DNA of 64,000 nt from Terfezia claveryi. Its lineage: Eukaryota; Ascomycota; Pezizomycetes; Pezizales; Pezizaceae. The DNA lies in contig WHUX01000042.1 in the NCBI GenBank assembly GCA_015179025.1, positions 310,001-374,000 on the forward strand, given 5' to 3'. Shown here piece by piece: positions 21,287-31,925 of this stretch. The notes under the pieces are model-generated. The model saw nothing but the letters and a program-made list of their open reading frames with translations, did not search any database and was not told the DNA's origin. A program made the translations under genes and the position numbers. How positions within the stretch are numbered: the stretch's first letter is position 1; the number at the start of each line of letters is the position of its first letter.

Positions 21287-22523
21287 ACCTCAGCAGCATC
21301 TACAACCCCCTCTCTACTGTAAATCCCTTCTACCGCAACTACCGTCACCCGTATATGGCTGTTCATAGCATGAATAGACGCTTCATGAGTGCTCTCCTTA
21401 ACCTACATGAGATTGAAGCAACAATTTAACTCTAATACATATACTGCATGCCTACAAAAATCAAAAATATTAACTTCCTGCAATTAGCTTCTTCAGCATA
21501 GTATTTTCTATATTGTAAGCACTCTAATCAAGCTATTCTTATACAATAACTTTCTTGAGGCTGCTTAATACCTCTTCTGATATTTTCCGATACTTGAATA
21601 GGCTCTAACAGGCTCTATAATCCTCAGCTCTTTAGCAAACTTCTGTAATACCCCCCTGGCCTTCAGTAGCCTTAGTATCTGCAATTCAACCTTTCATATA
21701 GCAGGACTAGTATTAGTCAAGAGCTTAATGTATTTTTAAAAGAGTAAGCAATCGTAGTTTACTAGTATTTATGGATATCCTTACTTTGAACCCCTTCTCT
21801 TCTCTTAAAATCCTGCTAAATACCCTTCCTATTCACCTACTAACTAAGTTCAAGTAAACAGATTAAAGGAGCTTTACCATACCCTGAGATGCAGGAGCCT
21901 TGCCACTATACTTTGAGGTAGCTCTACCATACTTCACTATGCTCAAAATCCTTCACTAACTACTTATATATTAAGGCTTGGAGGAGATTTTGATGGAGAG
22001 GGGGCGGTTGAAATAGAGAAATTCCACTGGCACTAGTAAACCGCAATTATAGAGCTTGCTAAGGATACATCAGACTCTCAATTAAGTGTATTTGACTATA
22101 AGGAAGCCTGAAGTATAGAGGTTGATATGGCTGAAGAGGGGGTAAGGGATTATAATCAACGTTGGCCAAGGAATTGAGGGCTGTAGAGCCTGTTAGAGCC
22201 TATTCAAATATCAGAAATATGAGAAGAGGTATTAAGCAGCCTCAAGAATATTATTATATGAGGATAGCTTGATTAAGTCTCTTACAAATTAATATAGTAA
22301 ATACTATACCAAATAAGCTAATTGTTAGAAGTTTAATATTTTTGATATTCATAGTACATACATTACATACATAAGAGTTAAATTGTTGCTTCAATCTTAT
22401 GTAGGTTTAAGAGAGTACATATGAAGTATCTATTCAAACTATCAATAGCTATATATGGAGGAAGGTAGTTGAGATGGAGAGAATTTACAGTAGAGAGGGG
22501 ATTGTAGGTGCTGCTGACTAGTA
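21287..22523. mobile_element. Nested 1.2-kb foldback element
   Basis: Arms of about 350-370 bp (21287-21640 and 22150-22523) are inverted copies: the left end reads CTCAGCAGCATCTACAAC and the right end, reversed, GTCAGCAGCACCTACAAT. The differences are mostly transitions. The 510-bp centre has no gene. It splits the left arm of the larger palindrome; comparing with the intact right arm places the junction between TAGTACTTAC and CTATTAA. A clean target duplication is not resolved. Confidence 0.75.
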
Positions 22524-22723
22524 CCTATTAATGAACAGGAATGGGCTAACGAACACCCCTGTAGCCAAGTGTCTCCAGCCACAATTTATGATATAGTAGG
22601 AGCTATGATGAGAATCTTGTTCTGGCTGAATACATAACTATGAAAACAACTACGCTTTATAAGACAGTTACCCTCATATCTTGGCAAAATTTACTCTATG
22701 CCAAATAACATACCTTCTAATAT

Positions 22724-23366
22724 TGTAAAGTAAGGCGGCGTGCTTCATAACCAACTCTCTACTGCCAGGCGACAGTACTAGAGTTTTACCATAGCAAACT
22801 ATAGGTGCACGGAACCTATAGCTTCTATTTAAGTATATCTTGCTGGCATATATTCTATTGTCGCTCTAGTTGTAAAAGGTAGGCCCGACCGGCCTATAAC
22901 TTGTTATTGGAACATAGAGGGAGATGGGCCCAAACATGCCCAGAATATAATAGCTCAATACTTTATTATTGGTAGATATCTACTACTGTGTTTCTGTCTC
23001 TATCTCTAGCTTGAACTGACTTGAACGCTCCTCCAACTGAGGGGAATTCAGGGGACTATATACTGTCCAGAGTGGGGCAGTGCTGGGGCAGTGCTGGGGC
23101 AGTGCGCCATTATCTGACCCATTACATGATTTGAAATCAACATGATAGAAACTGCTAGAAACTACTAGGAAATAGAACTACAAGTATCGCGTGACCCTTC
23201 CAATGAGTCACGCTCATTACTATAATGAAATACATGAGTTACTATACCTTTATTATCATCTGCCGGCCGACGCTAGCGGCCTGATAATATCCTATTCCAC
23301 TAGGTTAAAAGTTGGTATGTAACGGGAGTTACATTTCATTGGGAAATGGAATATGACTTCCTTACA
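22724..23366. repeat. Solo LTR (643 bp) with 5-bp TSD AATAT
   Basis: Begins TGTAAAGTAAGG and ends CTTCCTTACA, so it has TG..CA ends and a short terminal inversion. It is flanked by AATAT on both sides (22719-22723 and 23367-23371). The empty site is visible in the opposite arm of the palindrome, where CCTTCTAATATGACCTCC runs without interruption near 24745-24762. No internal coding region is left, so it is a solo LTR formed by LTR-LTR recombination. It contains three tandem copies of TGGGGCAGTGC at 23073-23105. Confidence 0.85.
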
Positions 23367-25292
23367 AATATGACCTCCCCGATGACTCCCCCTTTCCCTC
23401 TCTACCCTACCCTTTGGCTGAGCAACCTACTAACAAGTGAATAGATACTATGGAGAGCTTAACAAAAGGTCTATATCTATATTAAAATAGCTCTTGTAGC
23501 AGAAGCCTAATATATAGTGCCAGTATATGGTCGAAATGATAGGCACCTATCTCTGAAAAATAAGTAATTCTAAGAATTCTTATTTAATTAACAAAATCCT
23601 CTCCACTTATGCTCCACTGGAACTACCTCCCTCCGACGCCCCTTCCTGGTATCTTCAACCACCATGGTGAAGTCTCTAATAGAACTAGAAGTACTGATAC
23701 CTCCCCTCTTGGGTTTCAATAGTCCCTTCGGTGGGAGGGGTATCCCAGCCTCCTCAAAGGGCATACAACCATAGATATTAATACAAGCTAATTTCCATAT
23801 ATGAGGACTAACTAGGCACTGTGAGGGCTTCTTGGTTAGGTGTTCAGGCATCTGCTGGGAGAGCTTCGGGGTCCGATATTAGGTTGGAAATTTCAGTTAA
23901 TTTCTAAGTTAAAATCTGAGAGAGCAGTAGGGTTAGATAGTGAACTGTGATATCTGGTTGATGGTAGATGAGTCCCAATGGTAGAGACTATATTAGATAC
24001 TAGGTTCGATATGTATTCAATGCTGGCTGGGTTCAATGGTGAGTTCAACACTAGGTTTAATACTAAGTTCATCTCTATAAGGGGTTGTGCTAATCAGACT
24101 AGTTTAATACTTAGAACTCTAGTTTAGATACTTAGATTGAATACCAGGTTGGATATTAGGTTTGGCTTTGGGTTGGTTACTAAGTTGGATAGTAGGTTCA
24201 AGTTAGAAGCCAGAAAAGCAATTTAGGAAGATGCTAAGACAATCTCTAGGTTGAATACTGATTTAGGTACTAGTAAAGCTTCTAAGTTAGAGGTGAGTGC
24301 AGCAAGGTTTTACTTTGGATTAACTATAAACATATGGTTGCTTTGAGGAACTGAAACACCCCTTAAGGAAGCTAGGATACCCCCCTACTGAAGGGACTAT
24401 TGAAGCCCAAGAGGGGGAGTATCAGTGCTTCTAGTTCTATTGGAGACCTTACCATAGTGGTTAAGGATGCCAGAAAGGTGGCTTTGGAAGGAGGTAGTTT
24501 GAGTGGGGTATAAGTGGGAATGATTTTGTTGGCAACGAAGTTGCCAATTTCAATTAGTACGAAGTTGTTATTTATAGATGTACCTCTCGTTCTAACCATA
24601 CCCTAGTACCATATATTAGGCTTCTGCTATAACAGCTATTTTAACATAAATATAGACCTTTAGTTAAGCTCTCTATAGTATCTATTTACTTGTTAGCAAG
24701 TTGCTCGGCCTAAGAGTAGGGTAGAAGGGGAAGAGGGGAGTTATCAGGGAGGTCATATTAGAAGGTATATTATTTGGCATAGAGTAAATTTTGCCAAGAT
24801 GTGAGGGCAACCACCTTGTAGAGCGTAGTTGTTTCTATAGTTACGTATCAAGCCGTAACAAGCTTCTCATCATAGCTCCTGCTATATCATAAATTGTGGC
24901 TGGAGACACTTGGCTACAGGGGTGTTCGTTAGCCCATCCCTGTTCGTTAATAGGCGCTAGAGGGTAAGTACTATAGCAAGCTCAGGACAACTCTGATCGG
25001 GCTGTCGATGCAAAATTCAGATTCAGCGACTGTAATTAAGCTATGGGCATGGTTATTCCTTGATCTCGTTGCATAGTCGCTGAACGTAGTCGGGTAAAGA
25101 AAGGGTCACGATATCGATCATTACTATGTAGTTGATCATTACCCAGTTAGTGATAGTAACTCTGGTGTTGCCAAGCTGCGACTCACTCTGAGGCTCATGG
25201 AAGCTCTGAGAAATGTTTCACTTGAGTTTTTACAACTTTTCCAGATCACCTCAACTGCCCGGCTTTTATTGGTACGAAACGACGACCCTACC

Positions 25293-25880
25293 ATGACCGC
25301 AAGCAGCAAAAAGAAAAGAGAGACAAGACAGAAAGACTTTCAGGCGCGACTACACATACCTCACCATCAAGTTAACCAAAAACCAAAGCTGAAAGTTGGA
25401 AAAGCCAAAGCTAAACCCTCAAATTTCACCGATACTGCCTTCAAATCTAAGATTCTTGGATTACAATCCAATCTCTGCACCAAACAGCTCCCAGTCAGGC
25501 TCATCTGCTGACCCATCACTTTTCACTCCTCACTCACCACTCTGACACAACTCGTCGCGAATCGTTATCGTATCTCACTACACACTTGCCGCTTTCCTTC
25601 AAAATCACTAGATAATGGGTGATCCACACTTCCTGCATCTGTGCTAATCCCAGCTCTGGCACCCATGATCCTCGACGCCTCCAACAGCGTTCGATCTCAA
25701 CTGTTAACCCTACTGAAATCATTACCCAAGGGTATGTGGAGATGTATGTTCCGAAGCTCATGCTCTTCATTACCTCAGCTATGACACACTTGTTGCCAGA
25801 ACTCAGAGGAGATAGCACCAAGTACATTATATGGCTCCTAGGCATCAATACAGACTCGGTCCTTCGTAATGGGCGGTCGG
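25293..25880 (+). pseudogene. IPI1: IPI1-like (pre-rRNA processing, Tex10/Rix1 complex) gene relic
   Basis: Ipi1 is part of the Rix1 complex in 60S ribosome maturation. The plus strand shows MTASSKKKRETRQKDFQ, then QKPKLKVGKAKAKPSNFTDTAFKSKI, the family's N-terminal signature. In another frame it continues LTHHFSLLTHHSDTTRRESLSYLTTHLPL, then PALAPMILDASNSVRSQLLTLLKSLPK, then MLFITSAMTHLLPELRGDSTKYIIWLL in a third frame. At least two frame changes and an in-frame TAG interrupt it, and similarity stops about 160 codons in. A short intron with a GC donor near 25344 is possible but does not remove the later breaks. I read it as a decayed or truncated copy next to the 4.1-kb palindrome. Confidence 0.65.
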
Positions 25881-27018
25881 CTAAAGGCTTAACAGGGTTG
25901 ATATGTGTTCACGGGTGGGGTGCAGCACAAGATAATTGATGCATAAGTGGTAATGGGACGGCAGCGAGGGGAAAAATTCGAATGCAGCATAGAGGCGTCC
26001 TCCGCAAGTTACTACAGGCGGCGTTACTCGATGATCATGTGATGAATCCATGCAATGATGGTCCCGAAGATGGCCTTTGTGAATCCGGCTCCCCGCATCG
26101 GACAACTCATCTTCATATGCTCCCAAACAACCCAGTAAATCGAATGCATTTTCATAAGGAGGGTGCGCTGGGGAGTCTAAGGTTGGGGTTGAAGGTACGA
26201 GAAAGGAGGGAGGTGAGATGGGAAGGTTAGGGGCACGAATAGGGTCTCGGTCAAAAATTCGGACCGGGCAAGACATATTTTGCCTCGCGAGTCACGGCTT
26301 AAAGCGTTCAGGGTGATTCGGCCATTACAACCTTCAAAATCAGGCAACAGGCTGTAGCATACATGCAACAACCATGAATCTCTGGTTGCTATACCAAGTA
26401 TGGATGTGAGCATGACTATTTTGTATTGGAATTGCGAGGTGCCTAGCGGTTATATGCATATATAACCAGCTGAGGCGCAAGAATTCGCACGTGTTAATGC
26501 GCTTCAGATAGTATCATCGGTGGTATGCTGTAGCGAGTGCGGAACTATTATTATTGTACATTTAAGTTACATTGACCCTGGTACGTTAAACTAGTGACTT
26601 AGTGTCAAACCAAAATCATGTAGCCCCTGATGACCCCGTCAGTTATTCTACTACCTACTGGACCTCTCACCGTGCCGCCACTGTCAGACCGACGAGCCAC
26701 AAGTATGGCTCATGTTTACAGTATTCTACATGCAATGGTTTACTTAGAAATGAGCCCTCACTTCCCAGAATCCGTTTTTGCTTATAGCTGTAAAAGTTTG
26801 CTTTGTAATACCGGGAACCGTTGATCATGAAGATTAAAATTAAGTAAAATGTCTGTATCTGAATCAGTGCCAACCAGACTATCTGAATCATAACTCTAGA
26901 ATAAGTCAAAATTCGAGTCAAAGGACGCTAATCTGCCCACAAATAGTAACGCTCCTACCACAAAAAGGAAGGAGCAAAGAGACAGACAAGGAGTATTCAC
27001 CAGTTTTCCCGGGTACTG
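25881..27018. other. Gene-free spacer
   Basis: Contains a minus-strand 131-codon ORF (25881-26276) that I cannot assign and that overlaps the end of the IPI1 relic in antisense. No other structure was recognised. AT-rich towards 26500-26900. Confidence 0.35.
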
Positions 27019-27184
27019 TAGTCTGGTTGGCACATAAAATGTGGGGCATTTAGCTAGTCTGGTTGGCACATAAGGTTTCAGATAATTACAGTAGGATGAA
27101 TCAGCTCGCATCCGACGGTGTCAGACGGTGGAACCGGTCAGCTAACCTAGTACGGTCAACTTTCCGTATCTAGCAACCAGACTA
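27019..27184. mobile_element. Short terminal-motif element (about 166 bp)
   Basis: Two direct copies of TAGTCTGGTTGGCACATAA start at 27019 and 27055. An inverted partial copy (GCAACCAGACTA) ends at 27184. This looks like a MITE with one duplicated end, or two overlapping ends, and has no coding capacity. Confidence 0.5.
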
Positions 27185-27962
27185 CTAGACTACTGTATAC
27201 GTCACCTCGCTAAAACGTTTAACCGCTCAATTTCGCTACCGGACTACCTAGTATGATGCGTCACCCCGACTGCAATTTTCTGAGGCCCATGGTACCGGGA
27301 AACATTACTTCGGCAAATATAAGAGCCGGATTACATATGCCTTTTTCGCACAATGGGTATCCCGATTCGGGCAAATTCCGGGCGAGCCCTGGAATCCTTT
27401 GCGGAGTTCCGGACAGAGGTCAATTTAAGATCCCCAGATCATACCTTGCAATTTTTAGACGTTTATCGCTATGTATATCAATCCAGCCAGAACAACTAAA
27501 AGCCCGAGTTTGAGCGTGATAGAGCTAGTACCGCCCCACAGAAAATCAGTCAGCTAGTATTGAACTGTTTGGCTTGTTTCAAAATCATTGTATAACCGAT
27601 GGAGATATCCATATGCTCTCTACTGCAGTGTACTTCACAAGACCACACTGAATTATGCCCTATTCTGCAAGAACAAGGGTCCATTAATATTCCAACATTC
27701 CGGGACTTCGTTGCTAGAGAAAGAGAAGGTGTACATCTACCTCGAGCTCGGGCGTACGTGCGTATATGTGCAGTTTCTTTTGCTGTCTGGAATATCCTAC
27801 ACTATGTGTCCGGAATATATCCGGAGTTACATCGGGATAGTTTTTTTTCCAATGGTGTGGTCTTGCAACATATATAAGAACACTGGTCTGCCTTGGTTCA
27901 CTGATTGTTCACAGTTGTGTGCCGACCTGTTCTCCTAGAAGCCTTCTTGAATCCACTCTGCA
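27185..27962 (+). promoter_or_regulatory. 5' flank of the GH12 gene with TATA box
   Basis: TATATAAG at 27871-27878 lies 85 bp before the start codon, and a CCAAT is at 27849-27853, a plausible core promoter. ORFs at 27253-27513 and 27588-27938 have no family features and run through this promoter. Confidence 0.5.
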
Positions 27963-29357
27963 ATGCACGGCTATAAATTTCTCAGTGCCCTTCTTGGGCT
28001 TGTGAGTGTTCCTGCTGCCAGCGTCATGGCACAGGCGAGTGCTTATGGACAATGCGGTGGTATGTAGTGAAGACTTTTGATTCCTCAGTTGCTATGGAAT
28101 AGGGTTGACATATCTGAATAGGTAGCGGTTGGACAGGTACATTATAATATTACGTCGAAATCACTTACTGCTTTCCAGAGTTGACCAATCTTGATAGGGT
28201 CAACTACTTGCGTTAGTGGGTACACCTGCACATACTTTAATGATTGTATGCCCCCTCTATCTGACTCATATTCCACGGCAGAAGATAGATGCTGATTTCA
28301 TGTAGGGTACAGCCAATGTGTCCCCGGCACAGCGGTCACCACGGCCGCCTCTACCGCTGCCTCCAAGCCTACTTCGACTGCCGCCTCCACAACCACCTCT
28401 ACCGCCGCCTCCATACCCACTGGGGCGTCTGCAATGTGTGGTCAATGGGACAATGTGCAGACCGCCAACAACTACATTCTATACAACAACCTTTGGGGAA
28501 CGAGTGCGGCCACATCTGGATCCCAATGCACCACATTGCTTTCCACCAGCGGTGCTACTATTTCTTGGAAGACAGCCTGGAGTTGGGCTGGTGGACCATA
28601 GTGAGCCCCACTAGTTGCTACCTATATTAAGGTTGAGTGGCGTAAGATACTGATAACTCATTCTTAAATAACAGCAACGTCAAAAGTTTTGCAAATGTAA
28701 ATCTTATGTTCACTCCTAAGAAGATCTCAGACATCTCAACAATCCCCTCTACGATGATGTTTACGTACGCTTGCCCTTAAATTCAGTTACCCTGAAGTCG
28801 AGTTCTTACTATTCTTGTCAACAGCTATACTGGCGACAGCATGGTCGCTGATGTAGCCTATGATATCTTCACCGCCTCCACTTCTGGCGGCACTGCTGAG
28901 TATGAGGTTATGATTTGGGTATGAAACATTCTCGTATTCCACTACGACTGTGGCCCACTAACTCGGATTCACAGCTCGCTTCAATTGGTGGTGCAGGGCC
29001 AATCTCCAGCACTGGATCCCCGGTCGCATCTGGAATCAGGCTTGCTGGCCAAACCTGGAACCTCTACAAGGGCCCAAACGGATCTATGACCGTGTTCTCG
29101 TTCGTTGCCACCTCCAATCGCGGCATTGTGTCCAACTTCACTGGTGATGCTAAGACTTTCTTGACCTACTTGATTGCCAACCAGGGCATGCCAACCAGTC
29201 AATATGTTAATAGTAAGAGCCCCGTTTGTCTTCTATTATGATTTTGTCGCTATAGCTAACATTTGTGCGAAATCCAGCTATCCAATGCGGTACTGAGCCC
29301 TTCCTTGGGTCTAACGCGGTTTTTACCGTATCTGGCTTCTCTGTTGCCGTGAACTAA
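27963..29357 (+). CDS. Secreted GH12 endoglucanase / xyloglucanase with N-terminal CBM1
   Basis: Hydrolyses beta-1,4-glucan or xyloglucan outside the cell. Eight exons: 27963-28059, 28122-28136, 28198-28245, 28306-28600, 28675-28764, 28825-28918, 28975-29212, 29278-29357; about 318 aa spliced. Signal peptide [23 protein letters not shown], then a cellulose-binding CBM1 ([28 protein letters not shown]) spread over the first four exons, then a Thr/Ala/Ser linker, then the GH12 domain: [77 protein letters not shown], the nucleophile Glu in [20 protein letters not shown], and the acid/base Glu in [23 protein letters not shown]. All borders are GT-AG and join conserved blocks. The exact substrate cannot be told from sequence. 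Confidence 0.92.
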
Positions 29358-29584
29358 GGGTTTGATTGTGATACTGTATGGCCTGGCATGGATGATCCGC
29401 GAACGAACACTAGTGGAACAGAATTGTGGCGAGACGTGATATCAATTGAATTAGTTTCAAGCTAGAGGGAGGGAGATTGAAGTCCCTAGTTTCTGGCATT
29501 TGTATTCTACATTATATACATAGTGAATAAAACTGTAAATGCAGCCAAAACCTGAAGTTAGGGCCTTGATAAGTTGATATACAG
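29358..29584. other. 3' flank of the GH12 gene
   Basis: The transcript end presumably lies here; ATACATAGTGAATAAAACTG at about 29515-29534 contains an AATAAA that could serve as a polyadenylation signal. Confidence 0.4.
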
Positions 29585-30440
29585 TAATAAGAATATGACC
29601 CAGCCGCCCTCATACAAATTAAGAATATATGATATAAGAATATACTTGATATAAGAATATACCCCCCCCACCACACACACATACAAAATAAGAATATATT
29701 TAATAGAAGAATATTCTTATTTTCTCAAGGTTGTTTACTAATAGCAAGAGTACCTGATTAGGTAATGTATAAACAGCCTAGCCAGAATAGGAAGGCTTAT
29801 CAATAAGAAATACCTGCACAACCAACAATGCTAGATCCTGAAGATCCTGAGGAGGAGATCTTTGATTGTATTCGAATTCTGATGCCTCAAAGTCTTCCAA
29901 CATTGGCTATGGTTCAAGCATTTGTTGCTCCAGAAGACGAAGAGGTTATTGACAATGAGGAAGATTTAAAATTCGTGCAACATATCAAACAGTTCCAGAT
30001 GAGGATTCAGATGAGATGGAATACCTGAACAACCTGCCTCCATTCCGCATCACCAAGCCCTAGAAGCTCTTGAGACTCTTACCTTATATGGACTACTATC
30101 AGGCCCCGCGGAACAGTTCTATTATCGCGAACGCTGGCGCATTGAGGCTGCACAACTGGTAGACAAAAGGAAAGGCAAGCAAACAGTCATTACTGCCTTC
30201 TTCACTTCATACGGGGCTGTTCTTGGTCCTCCTGTACCTGGTTCTTCCTCTAGCTCACGTTAATTCTCTTATTTGATGTACACCTTTCATAGTTACCCTG
30301 ACATTTGACATAAAAATATATTTGGTATAAGATATTACCCCTTCCCCCCCGCCACACGATATTCTTGTATTGAGAGTATAATGTAGAGGAATTTCTTGTT
30401 TTATGATGCTTTTTTTCTAGGATATTCTTATAACAAAGGT
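29585..30440 (+). mobile_element. Decayed pogo-family element
   Basis: AT-rich, C-run-rich borders (ATAAGAATAT repeated at 29586-29700; inverted ATATTCTTAT copies at 29710 and 30421) surround the 3' end of a transposase gene. The inverted borders suggest terminal repeats of one element, but exact ends and a TA duplication could not be fixed. Confidence 0.45.
29828..30262 (+). pseudogene. Pogo-like transposase C-terminus with a PCNA-binding (PIP-box) motif
   Basis: An acidic stretch LDPEDPEEEIFDCI and APEDEEVIDNEED is followed, after two frame changes, by HHQALEALETLTLYGLLSGPAEQFYYRERWRIEAAQL and KGKQTVITAFFTSYGA. The layout (acidic linker, helical ALEAL..L block, C-terminal tail) fits the C-terminus of fungal pogo/tigger transposases. 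QTVITAFF (30180-30203) satisfies the PIP-box pattern Qxx(I/L)xxFF, a motif known in Drosophila pogo transposase. The DDE core is missing. Confidence 0.5.
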
Positions 30441-30843
30441 ATCTGACATCCTCGCATGGCAGGTTTACTCTGATCTGCTAAACAAAGCTAGATTACTTAA
30501 TCTGGTTGGCACAACCTTTCGTGCTATAGATTACTGCCTTTTTCACCACTGCCGCTGCATCTGCGCCTGTTAATTTGCCTACCTAGGTCCTCCGTTTCTC
30601 CTGCACCTAGTTCTTCTTCTATGTCCCTTTGATTTTCTTTCTCCATGTATTAGGCTCACAGTTAGGTACCCTCACAACATTCATACACACAGTTTCAATA
30701 CAAATCCGGAGCTTCAAGTTTGCTTGCCAGCTATGTAGGTCCGCATTGATGGGGCAGTCGCCAGAGTAGTCTCGGCTTGCTATTGCACTGACCTTCTTAT
30801 GGAAAGCTTCTAGATATAGTCAGGAGCGACCACTGTGTCAATA

Positions 30844-30933
30844 CGCCTGGGCACGAGCCGGCTTATCGTTTTCCAAGGAGGCTCGAGCCTTTCCCCTGTC
30901 GGGCTCGAGTCGGCTCAGCTCGTGCCCAGGCCT
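30844..30933. repeat. GC-rich 90-bp foldback
   Basis: GCCTGGGCACGAGCCGGCT at the left matches, inverted, AGTCGGCTCAGCTCGTGCCCAGGC at the right, with a further inner pair (GAGGCTCGAGCC / GGGCTCGAG). It can form a long hairpin. It stands out as GC-rich in an AT-rich spacer; a MITE or a structured RNA are possible readings. Confidence 0.6.
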
Positions 30934-31495
30934 ACGACCACACTTATGTAGGTAGTACATAGGTATCTTAATAGGCCCAGGGAAATTTCTGCCTCTGATG
31001 TGTCAGTGTAATAAAATCACATGCCAGTGCTATATAAATGTATCCAGATCTAAAGGTTTGTAGCATGCTCTGATATTGGTGCAGCTTTCAGGGAGGGTAA
31101 GTTCAATAGACATTTGTGTGTGCTCCCATTCCAGCGTGGATCAAGGGCCATGGCCACCAGCTACTACTTCTGCTTCTGCTTCTCACATCGTTACATGCTT
31201 ATTTACGTAGCTGCTCGACCGGCCACAATAGAGGAAGCTGAAGGGAGGAGCTCGAGCTGAGGCAGGCGCATGATGCCGGCCTGAAGGGGTAATAAGTAGC
31301 CCGATATGCAGGTCCCCCACTTTTTACTCTGAGTAGTCTCGATCACTCTGAGTACTTAATTAAGTAACATATACAGTAGGTAGTCAGCTGCCTGCTGACC
31401 CTCCCATTGATTTTTTTAATTTTTTTTTAAAGACTTAGTACTCCTATGCAGCCCCAAACCCTCCCATTGAGAAGTAGGTATATCTAGTTCCATAC

Positions 31496-31633
31496 TAGTC
31501 TGGTTGGCACAACACCTATAACTATGGGGGATACACATTTCAATAGCTACATGTCACGTGCCAACTCACCCGGCCCACGGGGGCCGGGTGGGTACTCATA
31601 CATGTACAACGTTATTCATAGCAAGCCAGACTA
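31496..31633. mobile_element. 138-bp terminal-motif element
   Basis: Starts TAGTCTGGTTGGCACAAC at 31496 and ends in an inverted, diverged CAAGCCAGACTA at 31633. It holds an internal GC hairpin (CACCCGGCCC / GGGCCGGGTG at 31568-31592). The size and termini suggest a MITE. Confidence 0.45.
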
Positions 31634-31925
31634 GGGCCATGGTGCCTACATGTTTCAAGCCATTAGTCTACATTCATCGTCATTTTTAAAATTCATCAAG
31701 CCAAGAATTGCGTGCCGCTCTTAAGATTATAAAGATATTATCTAGCTTATCCCACCCAGCCAAAAATTCTTGTACCGTTTCATTTAATCTCATTATTCCT
31801 CTCAATCTGTTACCATCTATTTAATCTCTTCCCTATATTTCCCGGCCCATCCATGCTTCACAACTAATCTCTTGGCCTCTAGTCATTCTCAGCGGAGGAA
31901 CCAGCAAACGTGCTCTACGCACAAC

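Larger units (their letters stand above)
21091..25159. mobile_element. 4.1-kb imperfect palindrome (long-inverted-repeat element) with nested insertions
   Basis: The left arm reads ACTATCACTAACTGGGTAAT from 21093; the right arm ends with its reverse complement at 25157. Right arm 24368-25157 pairs with three separated left pieces: 21093-21286, 22524-22723 and 23372-23850. Excising two insertions (21287-22523 and 22724-23366) restores one continuous left arm of about 870 bp. The central loop (about 23850-24368) is made of degenerate short repeats around TACTAGGTT and carries no gene. AACTC occurs just outside both ends (21086-21090, 25158-25162), a possible short target duplication. No transposase is readable. 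The base composition suggests heavy RIP. The class (MULE-like, hAT-like or foldback) cannot be decided. Confidence 0.75.
30441..31925. other. Gene-free repeat-bearing spacer
   Basis: Contains a terminal-motif copy (TAATCTGGTTGGCACAACC) at 30498, a GC-rich foldback at 30844-30933 and a short terminal-motif element at 31496-31633. No gene supported. The cutinase 3' end reaches in from the right. Confidence 0.4.

Noticed and set aside
25881..26276. 131-codon minus-strand ORF
   Set aside because: Unassigned; it partly overlaps the IPI1 relic in antisense and has no domain or compositional support as a gene.
27253..27938. ORFs upstream of the GH12 gene
   Set aside because: They cross its TATA box and lack any recognisable domain.
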